From NCBI GenBank assembly GCA_040349255.1, contig JBEQUE010000010.1, positions 1 through 64,000 of the forward strand: a stretch of 64,000 nucleotides of DNA, read 5' to 3'. The notes below the pieces were generated by a model, which was given only the letters and a program-made list of their open reading frames with translations, searched no databases and was not told the DNA's origin. Source of the stretch: DATMER01 sp040349255. GTDB lineage: Bacteria; Acidobacteriota; Thermoanaerobaculia; Multivoradales; UBA5704. Position 1 is the stretch's first letter. Each line of letters opens with the position of its first letter. The translations under genes and the position numbers were made by a program. This document shows positions 25,148 through 32,704 of this stretch, piece by piece.

Positions 25148-28100
25148 CTAACGGCCTCCCGCCGCCCCCGCGCTGACGCTGGTGGCCGGTGCGGCCGGAG
25201 CCGTCGTCGTCCCGCCTTCCGCAGGCGCGGCGCCGGTCAACCCGCCCGAGATCTTCCAGATGTGGTCGCGCAGCGCCGCCGTCACCTTGTCCGTGTCGGA
25301 GAGATAGGCCTTCATCTCCGCCTCGGACGAGAAGTACGGCAGGAGCCGCTGCCTCTGCGCGGCGTAGGCCGGGGAGTCCATCGCCATGCCCACCGGCGAC
25401 ATGAACTCGCCGGGCTTCGTCTCCGGGAAGAACGACGGCATGCGCGTGCCCGGGATCCAGCCCTGCGGGTTCTTCACCCAGGACGGCACCCAGTCGTGGC
25501 GCAGGCGATGGCTCGCCAGCAGCAGCGACGGCGCGAGGTCGCCCGCCGTCGCCGAGCCGCCCGGCGCCACCGGACCCGAAGGATGGCACTTGCCGCACTG
25601 GAACATGTCGAATACCACCTGTCCCACCGCGAGATCCCGCGCCTGCGCGGTCACCTCCTGCGAGACGAACGGCTTCTGGCGCTCGCGGGCCGCGAAGTAG
25701 CCCACGATCGAGTTCGCCTGCTCGTCCGTGAACCCGAAGGTCGGCATCCGCGCCGTGAGCCACGGCCGCATCCGCACCCGGCTCGGGTCGTGGAGATAGG
25801 TGAACAGCCAGTCGGCCTGAACTCGCGCGCCCTCGGCGGCCAGGTTCGGAGGCAACATGGCCGGGTCCTGGATCACCTGCTGGATCGCGTGGCCCTGGCC
25901 CTCGATCAGGTGGCAGCCCTGGCAGTTGAAGCGCGTGATGAGCTTGCGCCCCTCGGCCATCGCGGCCATGCGGCTGCCGTCCGAGTTTCCAGCCTTGCGC
26001 GCCGCCGCCGCGGTCTCCTTCGTGAAGCCGACCACGTTGGCGGTGATCGCCCGCGCCTCGCGCTCGGAGGCGCCGAAGTTCGGCATCTTGAGCAGCTCGT
26101 TGTAGTCCTTGACCCGCTCCTTGCCCTCGTCCCAGACGCGCGGGTGCATCACCTTGGTGCGGATCCAGTCGTGGCGGCTGTGCGGCACGTCGTGGACGTG
26201 GCCGAAGTCGAACTGGTGCATCGGCTTCGAGCCTTCCTGCGTCAGCTCGGTGCCGATCGGCTTGGCGTCCTCGAAGCCCTTGATGTCGTGGCAGCCGTAG
26301 CAGCCGTACTTGGTGATCGTCTGCTGGCCGAGGTAGACGTTGCGGTCGGCCTCCGACATTGCGTTCAGCTTCGCGCGGCTCGCCTCGATCGTGTTGATGT
26401 TCTGCAGGTAGCCCAGCGCCAGCTCGTCGCGGACCTTGCGGTCGAACCCGGGCAGCGCCAGGTTTTCATACTTCGCATCGTGGTTCGCCGGCGCCGTCAG
26501 GTAGGCGACCACGTCCGCCGCCTCCTGGTCGGTGAGCCGGAGGTTCGGCATGTTCGTATCCGGGAAGTACTGCTTCGGGTTCTTCACCCAGGCGTAGAGC
26601 CAGCCGCTGTTGACCTTGCTCCCGGTTCGCACCAGGTTCGGGCCGTGCAGGCGGTTGATCTTCGGGTAGAAGTCGTCGCGCTTGGCCTTGCCGTCCAGGA
26701 TGTGACAGCCGGCGCAGCCCACGCTCTCGAACACCATCTTGCCGTTGGCCGCATCGCCGTTGGTCGGCGCCGGCGGATACTTCGGCTGCTCCGAGCTCGC
26801 CCACAGGTAATCGACGATCGTCCGGATCTCCACCGCCTGCCGCGCCTTGTTCTCGGGCGTCTGGGTGTTCTCCTGGTTGAAGAAGTGCGGCATGAAGGTC
26901 GTGGGATGGAAGTCCCGCGGCGCCTCGATCCACTTGTAGGCCCAGCCGGGGTTCGTCTTGCCGGCGATCCGCAGCAGAGCCGGGCCCGCCTTGCGCAGAT
27001 TGGTGTACGACGGGTAGTTGATCGGATGGCAGCCGTAGCACCCCATGTGGGTGATCAGCTCGCGGCCGACGTCCTGCGTCTCGGAGGCCGGCGTCCAGAC
27101 GCCGCCCGCGTGGCAGGTCGCGCAGCCCGCCTCGGTCATGCCGGCCGGCATGATCGGATACTCGAGGAACTGCTGCGGCTGCCAGTTGTACTTCTTCTTC
27201 CACTCCGCCGCCTGCTCGGTCGTCTGCGGGCTGTGGCCGGCGCGGGCGAAGTCCGTGGCGCGGTCGAGGCCGCCATGGCAGACCGTGCAGCCGTACTGCG
27301 TGTACGGGTGCGGCGAGCCGTCGCCGACGAACTTGTCGAGATTGGGATGCGTGCGGAACGGCTCCTTCCACTCCGGACCGTCGAAACCGGGACGGTTCAC
27401 GGCCACGTGGCAGGTGACGCAGCGGTCGACCCGGTTGATCTCCGTGAAGTTGATGTTGTGCGTGAGACCCGGCAGGATCGCCTGCTGCACCTGGAGGCTG
27501 GGCTTCACGAAGTCCATCAGCGGCGCGTTCAGGAGGAAATAGCTGATGTTCTTGTCGAGGCTCGCGGCGCGCGTCTGGAGGCCGTCGACCCCGCTCTCCA
27601 GCGCCTTGATCTTCTCCTCCGCCGCGGTGACGGCCTCGCGGCGCTTCGCCATCTCGGCCAGGACCTGGTCGCGCTCGGCGAGGAACCGCTGCCGGTCCTC
27701 CGTGGCCTTCTCCATGGCCTTCTTCTCGTCCTGGACACGCCCGGCGGGTCCCTTCGAGTCGCTGCCGCTCTGGATCGCGACGTCGTACTGGAAGCGGGCC
27801 TCGTCGAGGCGCGCCTTGGCGCCGCGCCAGGCTGCGTCGGCCGCGTCGGCCTTCGACTTGAGATCGCGCGCCTTGTCCTCCAGCTTCCCGATCTCACTGC
27901 GATGGCCGGCGAGCTCCTTCTCCCCGGCCTTGATCTCCTGCTGGAGCTGGGCGAGATCTGTCTTGTTGATCTTGTCCCGCTCGGCCTGCATGTCGGTCAG
28001 GATCTTCTTCCTCTCCAGGCTGCGGAACTCCGCCTGGAACTTCTTCCAGGGCTGAGCGTAGTCGGCGACGACCATCCACAGGGTCACCGCCAGCAGCGCC

Positions 28101-28189
28101 AGCGAGCTGATGGCGAACACCATGTTCATGCGACCGAAGTTGTAATGCCGGTCCGGTCGCTTCTCGGGCGGTGTGATCGGTGGAGTCAA
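25148..28189 (-). CDS. membrane-anchored octahaem cytochrome c with coiled coil
   Basis: 1013-residue multihaem cytochrome of the bc module. One transmembrane helix (about 24-43) is followed by a long coiled coil (about 50-220, LQQEIKAGEKELAGHRSEIG and similar), then eight CxxCH haem sites between about residues 256 and 863 (CVTCH, CTVCH, CATCH, CYGCH, CAGCH, CYGCH, CQGCH, CGKCH). Several are in mono-haem-like repeats with distal Met (MPNLRLTDQEAADVVAYL, MPTFGFTDEQANSIVGYF). The C-terminus is a Pro/Ala-rich tail. It starts with TTG at 28189, with AAGGAG 7 bases upstream. It probably replaces cytochrome c1 as the electron exit of the complex. Confidence 0.9.
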   Translation of the reverse strand: MTPPITPPEKRPDRHYNFGRMNMVFAISSLALLAVTLWMVVADYAQPWKKFQAEFRSLERKKILTDMQAERDKINKTDLAQLQQEIKAGEKELAGHRSEIGKLEDKARDLKSKADAADAAWRGAKARLDEARFQYDVAIQSGSDSKGPAGRVQDEKKAMEKATEDRQRFLAERDQVLAEMAKRREAVTAAEEKIKALESGVDGLQTRAASLDKNISYFLLNAPLMDFVKPSLQVQQAILPGLTHNINFTEINRVDRCVTCHVAVNRPGFDGPEWKEPFRTHPNLDKFVGDGSPHPYTQYGCTVCHGGLDRATDFARAGHSPQTTEQAAEWKKKYNWQPQQFLEYPIMPAGMTEAGCATCHAGGVWTPASETQDVGRELITHMGCYGCHPINYPSYTNLRKAGPALLRIAGKTNPGWAYKWIEAPRDFHPTTFMPHFFNQENTQTPENKARQAVEIRTIVDYLWASSEQPKYPPAPTNGDAANGKMVFESVGCAGCHILDGKAKRDDFYPKINRLHGPNLVRTGSKVNSGWLYAWVKNPKQYFPDTNMPNLRLTDQEAADVVAYLTAPANHDAKYENLALPGFDRKVRDELALGYLQNINTIEASRAKLNAMSEADRNVYLGQQTITKYGCYGCHDIKGFEDAKPIGTELTQEGSKPMHQFDFGHVHDVPHSRHDWIRTKVMHPRVWDEGKERVKDYNELLKMPNFGASEREARAITANVVGFTKETAAAARKAGNSDGSRMAAMAEGRKLITRFNCQGCHLIEGQGHAIQQVIQDPAMLPPNLAAEGARVQADWLFTYLHDPSRVRMRPWLTARMPTFGFTDEQANSIVGYFAARERQKPFVSQEVTAQARDLAVGQVVFDMFQCGKCHPSGPVAPGGSATAGDLAPSLLLASHRLRHDWVPSWVKNPQGWIPGTRMPSFFPETKPGEFMSPVGMAMDSPAYAAQRQRLLPYFSSEAEMKAYLSDTDKVTAALRDHIWKISGGLTGAAPAEGGTTTAPAAPATSVSAGAAGGR

Positions 28190-28225
28190 CTCAAAGCTCC
28201 TTCCCCGTCGTCCGGGGGCGCAGCG

Positions 28226-29374
28226 CTAGATATTGAAGAAGTACTCCTGGACGTGAACGAAATACTTCAGGTTGAACAGCCAGCGACAGTACATCTTGAT
28301 CGGCAGCAGCATCATGAAGAGGAACAGCGTCACGCCGACGTAGTACCGCGCCGGGCCCATCTTCTCCAGATAGGGTCGGAACCACTTCGTCTTGCTCAGC
28401 AGCACCGGCAGGACGAAGAAGTAGAAGCCGATGAGCAGGATGCCGGGCAGCTCGCGGACGAACCAGTTCCCCGGCAGGCCCATGTGGAGCGCCTTCACCC
28501 AGAAGTATTCGGACAGATCGACGTTGACCAGCGCCTCGACCTTCCCCGGGTCCCAGAACTCGTACGGGCCGAAGAAGTTCCAGTTCGGGCCGCGCAGGAA
28601 GGTGCCGATGACGATCATCTGGCTCCAGAGGATCAGCCAGCCGAACAGGAAGAGCGCGATCTCCACCCGCCGCTCGCGGAAGGTGTAGTAACCGTTGCCC
28701 TTCGGGTTCGTGTCGATGTACGGGATCGCCATGAGGCCGACGATGATCAGGCCGGGCAGCACCACGCCGGCGAGCCACGGGTCGAAGTAGACCAGCATCT
28801 CCTGGAGACCCAGGAAGTACCAGGGCGCCTTCGACGGGTTCGGAGCGAGCGCCGGGTTGGCCGGCTCTTCGAGCGGCGCCTTGAGCGCGATCGACCAGAT
28901 CACCATCACCACCGTGAGCAGGACCATGCAGATGAACTCGGAGAACACCAGGTCCGGCCAGGTGAAGATGCGGTCCTCGACCTCGGTGGCTTCGAACGTC
29001 GGCTGGCCGTCGGCGATGCGGACGTCGTTCGCCTTCGCCTTGTGTAGCGAGAACCAGACGAAGAAGCCGACCAGGAACACCATCATCACGATCGGCACGT
29101 TGTCCGGCTTCGCGACGATCAGGTAGAAGTTCGGATCGAGCAGCGACAGCAGGAAGAACACCACGCCGACCGCGAGCAGGACGTAGCCGCCGCGCTTCGT
29201 CCACAGAGACTTCGAGCGCAGCATGAAGTAGAACGCGACCAGCGACAGCGTGAACGACCAGTAGGGATAGGCGAGGATGTTGACGAAGTGCTTGAGGAGC
29301 CCGATCGGGCCGGCGCCCTCGGGCTCCGCCATCAACGCCAGGGGGACCAGATTCACCAGAGTTTCCATGTGCAT
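28226..29374 (-). CDS. cytochrome b C-terminal (subunit IV-like) membrane protein
   Basis: 382-residue membrane protein of the cytochrome b/b6 C-terminal type, forming the quinol-oxidation side of the bc complex together with the next upstream gene. The segment PNPSKAPWYFLGLQEMLVYFDPW matches the conserved loop of PetD/cytochrome b C-terminal domains (PEW-like position). About nine hydrophobic helices are visible, more than PetD, so the protein is extended at both ends. ATG at 29374 follows GGGGGATGAC. It lies 12 bp after the cytochrome b gene. Confidence 0.88.
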   Translation of the reverse strand: MHMETLVNLVPLALMAEPEGAGPIGLLKHFVNILAYPYWSFTLSLVAFYFMLRSKSLWTKRGGYVLLAVGVVFFLLSLLDPNFYLIVAKPDNVPIVMMVFLVGFFVWFSLHKAKANDVRIADGQPTFEATEVEDRIFTWPDLVFSEFICMVLLTVVMVIWSIALKAPLEEPANPALAPNPSKAPWYFLGLQEMLVYFDPWLAGVVLPGLIIVGLMAIPYIDTNPKGNGYYTFRERRVEIALFLFGWLILWSQMIVIGTFLRGPNWNFFGPYEFWDPGKVEALVNVDLSEYFWVKALHMGLPGNWFVRELPGILLIGFYFFVLPVLLSKTKWFRPYLEKMGPARYYVGVTLFLFMMLLPIKMYCRWLFNLKYFVHVQEYFFNI

Positions 29375-29386
29375 GTCATCCCCCGG

Positions 29387-30154
29387 CTACATGGGTCCCG
29401 AGATGCCGCCGTCCTTGCGGACGCGCCAGAAGTGGACCGCCATGAGGAACGCGGCCACGAGCGGGATGCCGACGCAGTGCAGCACGTAGAAGCGGATCAG
29501 GGTGGCGCCGCCGATCGTGCGTCCGCCGATCAGGGCGAAGCGCGCATCGCTGCCGACGTGGATCAGGCGTTGCCCTCCCAGCTTGAGGAAGGCGGCACCC
29601 GGTCCCTCGTTGCCTAAGAGGGGCGTCGCGCGGGCCATGTTCGAGCCGACCGTGATGGCCCAGATGGCGAGCTGATCCCAGGGCAGCAGGTAGCCGGTGA
29701 ACGAGAGCAGGAGCGTCAGCACGAGCAGGATGACGCCGACGTTCCAATTGAACTCGCGTGGCGGCTTGTACGAGCCGGTCATGAAGACGCGGAACATGTG
29801 CAGCCAGACCGCGATCACCATGGCGTGCGCGCCCCATCGGTGGAGCTCGCGCATGATGCCGAACGCCGCGGCCTCGCGCAGATCGACGATGTCGACGAAC
29901 GCGTACTCGACCGTGGGGCGGTAGTAGAACATCAGGAGCAGGCCGGTGATGGTCTCCACCAGGAAGAGGAAGAAGGCCGTCCCGCCCATGCACCACGTGT
30001 AGCTCATGCGGATGCCGGACTTCTTGACCTTGATCGGGTGCAGGTGGAGCACCACGTTGCCCAGCATGGCGAGCGCGCGCTTGCGGTTGTCCGTCGGGAT
30101 GCCCACCCGGAAGATGGACTTCCAGACCTGAGTCTTGGTGATGCCTTTGAACAT
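29387..30154 (-). CDS. cytochrome b N-terminal domain protein (b6-like)
   Basis: 255-residue dihaem cytochrome b subunit of a quinol-cytochrome c reductase. Haem-ligand histidines lie in the paired helices HRWGAHAMVIAVWLHMF and LHCVGIPLVAAFLMAVHFW, with the loop LSFTGYLLPWDQLAIWA between them. As in b6f complexes, the C-terminal half of cytochrome b is encoded separately by the next gene. ATG at 30154 begins an amphipathic N-terminus. The operon order is Rieske, cytochrome b, subunit IV-like protein, octahaem cytochrome. Confidence 0.94.
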   Translation of the reverse strand: MFKGITKTQVWKSIFRVGIPTDNRKRALAMLGNVVLHLHPIKVKKSGIRMSYTWCMGGTAFFLFLVETITGLLLMFYYRPTVEYAFVDIVDLREAAAFGIMRELHRWGAHAMVIAVWLHMFRVFMTGSYKPPREFNWNVGVILLVLTLLLSFTGYLLPWDQLAIWAITVGSNMARATPLLGNEGPGAAFLKLGGQRLIHVGSDARFALIGGRTIGGATLIRFYVLHCVGIPLVAAFLMAVHFWRVRKDGGISGPM

Positions 30155-30213
30155 GGCCCCTCTTTCGGTTCAGGTTGACGTTCGCAGTATCAGCGATCCA
30201 GCGATCCGACGAA

Positions 30214-30885
30214 TCAGGCGGCCGCGATGAACGAGGCCGGGTCTTCCCACTGACCCAGCTCGTACTGGAACTTCTGGGCCTTGTCGATGACGATCTGGCC
30301 GTCGTCCGGGCTGATGAAGATGCGGGCGCGCTCGAGCGGCCGGGGCGTGGGGCCCTCGAAATTGATGCCGCTCTTGTAATAGCCGCTGCCGTGGCACGGG
30401 CACTTGAACTTGTTCTGCGTCTCCAGCCAGGCCGGCGGGCAGCCGAGGTGGGTGCAGATGGCGATCAGGGAGTAGATCTTCCCCCCGTCCTTGATGATCC
30501 ACACGCCGTACTTGTCGACGAAGCGGGTATCCACCACGCCTTCGCCGAAGTCGCGCGGGTAGCCGGCCTTGAAGGTGGTCGGCGGCTCGAAGAGCACGTT
30601 CGGGAACATGAAGCGGCCCATGGCCGTCACGCATCCGCCGATGGCGGCCGAGAAGCCGACCCAGGCCACGGCGGCCCAGGAGAAGAAGCCGCGGCGGGAC
30701 AGACCGTCCCCTTTCGCGGCGGCGGGAGCAGCGGGAGTCGCCTTGGCGGCGGCCGCGGGTGCCGGCTTCGGTGCAGCGGGCACGGAGGAGGTCGCCGCGG
30801 CCGGCTGGTCCGGCTTCGCGGTGGCCGCAGACTCCGCCGAGCCCACCGGCTCGGAAGCGGGGCCGTCCTTCGTCTCGTCAGCCAT
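30214..30885 (-). CDS. Rieske 2Fe-2S protein of the bc complex
   Basis: 223-residue iron-sulfur subunit. A low-complexity Ala/Pro/Lys linker (about 20-60) precedes a twin-arginine-like motif SRRGFFSWAAVAWVGF serving as membrane anchor. The cluster-binding boxes are CTHLGC and CPCHGSGY, with the Pro loop PTPRPLERARI. It is the first gene of the bc operon. The long Ala/Pro extension before the Tat signal is unusual; the true start could be internal, but no better ribosome site was seen. Confidence 0.93.
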   Translation of the reverse strand: MADETKDGPASEPVGSAESAATAKPDQPAAATSSVPAAPKPAPAAAAKATPAAPAAAKGDGLSRRGFFSWAAVAWVGFSAAIGGCVTAMGRFMFPNVLFEPPTTFKAGYPRDFGEGVVDTRFVDKYGVWIIKDGGKIYSLIAICTHLGCPPAWLETQNKFKCPCHGSGYYKSGINFEGPTPRPLERARIFISPDDGQIVIDKAQKFQYELGQWEDPASFIAAA

Positions 30886-31040
30886 GTTGCCCCTTTCGAA
30901 CTGCCTGGTGTTATGGGCTCCGATCTACATCTCTATTCGGGTGCCTCTTTCTAGCGAAACGGGACAGGGGTGTCAACGCCGCACCGCGGCGGAACCGCCG
31001 ATCCTCCTCTCCTGTCTCATCTTGGGGACGGTAGAAGCGC

Positions 31041-31125
31041 CAAAGCAACTCCCCTCTCCCCCGAGCTGCGGGGACGGGAGGAGGCGCCCTCTCCTGCGAA
31101 GCAGGGGAGGGTCGGGGAGGGGTCT
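31041..31125 (-). terminator. paired G+C-rich hairpins after the HEAT-repeat gene
   Basis: Two successive inverted repeats lie just past the stop of the HEAT-repeat gene. The second is CCCTCTCCTGC / GCAGGGGAGGG (31087-31111, one wobble) and the first is an imperfect version around 31050-31082. This resembles the palindromic filler common in high-G+C intergenic regions; it may terminate the leftward transcript ahead of the bc operon. Confidence 0.45.
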
Positions 31126-31135
31126 TTCACCTGGC

Positions 31136-32053
31136 TCACCGTCCCTGGGAGACCGCCTTCTCCGCCTCCATCGCCGCCTGCCGCACCTTCAGGCTCGGAT
31201 CGTCCTTGGCCAGTCGCCCGAAGAGGGCCGCGTGCCGAGGGCCGTCCACAGCCGCCAGAGCCCGGATCGCGCCAAGCATGGCCTCCTCCTGTTGCTCCGA
31301 CGTGATGTCCGGAACCTGCGCCAGGAGTCGCCGGTCGAGCATGGTCTCGAGGACCGGCACGCTGGCGTCGCTCCCGAGGAGCGCCAGGGAGAGAGCCGCA
31401 TTCCACCGCACCTCGGTGACCGCGTCATCGAGGCGCGGCCGGAGCAGGGGTATGGCCGAGGGGTCGCGCAGCTCGCCGAGAGCGAACGCAGCGGCCTTGC
31501 GGATGCCGGGGTCCTCGTCCGTGAGCGCCTTGGCGAGAGGGTCGCGGGCCCGGGCATCGCCCAGCATCCCGAGAGCCAGCAGCGCATAAATGCGCGTCCG
31601 GTCGTCCTCATCGTCGAGAGCGGCGGTCAGGATCGGCAGGGCCTCGCGGTCGCCGGTCCGGCCGAGCACGAGAGCGAGATACCGTCGCATCTCGGCATCG
31701 TCCGCCTCCTGGAACAGCCGCCGGACCTGCGCCTTGGCTCCCGGCTCCTTGTCGAGAGCCCGGGGATCCGAGACCAGGATCTTCGACAGCTCATAGGCCG
31801 CCTGGACCCGCCGAGGCTTCCACCCGGACTCCAGGTCGCCCAGGTAGTCTCGGGTGGACTGCCGGTCATAGGCGATCCACCCGAAGCCGATGAAGATGGC
31901 TACACAGAGGAGGACGACGAGGAGCGGGACGATGAACAGGCCGAGGAAGGAGCGCAGGGCGCTGTTGCCGGCTTCTTCGGCTTCGGACTCGATGAGATCG
32001 GGCTCCGGGGAATCTTCGTTCTGAGGGACTTCGGGATCGATGGGGTCGGACAT
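31136..32053 (-). CDS. membrane-anchored HEAT-repeat protein
   Basis: 305-residue protein with an acidic N-terminus, one transmembrane helix (about residues 38-62, LGLFIVPLLVVLLCVAIFIG) and then five or six HEAT/PBS-lyase-type repeats, for example LALVLGRTGDREALPILTAAL and AAFALGELRDPSAIPLLRPRL. Such repeats form a curved solenoid used for protein binding. ATG at 32053 (SDPIDPEVP start) is preferred to an earlier frame start. There is no catalytic motif, and its link to the adjacent bc genes is unclear. Confidence 0.8.
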   Translation of the reverse strand: MSDPIDPEVPQNEDSPEPDLIESEAEEAGNSALRSFLGLFIVPLLVVLLCVAIFIGFGWIAYDRQSTRDYLGDLESGWKPRRVQAAYELSKILVSDPRALDKEPGAKAQVRRLFQEADDAEMRRYLALVLGRTGDREALPILTAALDDEDDRTRIYALLALGMLGDARARDPLAKALTDEDPGIRKAAAFALGELRDPSAIPLLRPRLDDAVTEVRWNAALSLALLGSDASVPVLETMLDRRLLAQVPDITSEQQEEAMLGAIRALAAVDGPRHAALFGRLAKDDPSLKVRQAAMEAEKAVSQGR

Positions 32054-32109
32054 GGGGCTGGAAGCATAGCCGAACCGGGAGAGGACCGCCACCCGTCGAG
32101 CATAGTAGC

Positions 32110-32208
32110 ATGGAACAGCAGGCTATCGTGGAGCTTCAACACATTTCCGAGCTCACGGCTCGGGAGCGCTGGCTCGAAGTTCTGCAGCGCCTGAAGGAGC
32201 GGAGTTGA
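32110..32208 (+). CDS. 32-residue ORF upstream of vapC remnant (antitoxin remnant?)
   Basis: Short frame encoding MEQQAIVELQHISELTARE... and ending LQRLKERS. It lies directly upstream of a decayed PIN-domain gene on the same strand, where a VapB-type antitoxin would sit, but it is shorter than usual antitoxins and no family match is evident. It could be the surviving tail or a fortuitous frame. Confidence 0.35.
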   Translation: MEQQAIVELQHISELTARERWLEVLQRLKERS

Positions 32209-32315
32209 ATCGCCACCATTCTCGATACCTTAGCAGCGGTCAATGTGGTGATCGCAACGGACGATGCGGCAGACCCGGTCTCGAAGCTCGAACGATCGAC
32301 CGCGGTCAGCGCACT

Positions 32316-32605
32316 GACCTCTTCCTTTCCGAGGTCGGCAACAGCCTTTGGAGGCACATCCGCCAAGGCACGATCCCTCTAGATGAGGCTCTCGGACGGA
32401 TGGAAGAAGCGATTGCGCTGGCCGATCAGATCGTTCCATCCGCCATGCTGGTGCAAGAGGTAGTCGCCGCCGCGGCTCGATACAGCCATCCGATATACGG
32501 CATGCTTTACGTTCGCTCTCGCCCGCTGCCAGGGGTGGCCTGACTTTGGACCGAACCTTTGCGCCTTGCTCCGGGGGATGGAGGTCGACGCGTACTGCCT
32601 ACTTG
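32316..32605 (+). pseudogene. vapC-like PIN-domain toxin, frameshifted remnant
   Basis: PIN-domain ribonuclease remains spread over three frames. The main block 32316-32510 reads DLFLSEVGNSLW, then SAMLVQEVVAAAARYSHPIY and MLY, matching the central helices of VapC toxins. The following segment LTLDRTF (32540-32560) sits in a second frame and LLRGMEVDAY (from 32566) in a third; in intact VapC these are contiguous as the C-terminal Asp-containing strand and end. The N-terminal catalytic Asp region is unreadable. It is a dead gene at the left border of the accessory island. Confidence 0.65.
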
Positions 32606-32704
32606 AGGCTGCTGCCACCCCGGGCGACTCGGGCTCTCTCGTAGCGCATCCAGTTCTTACGAGAACTCGCTTGCGTCGAGAGGCGAAGGGGCGGGCCACC
32701 CGGC

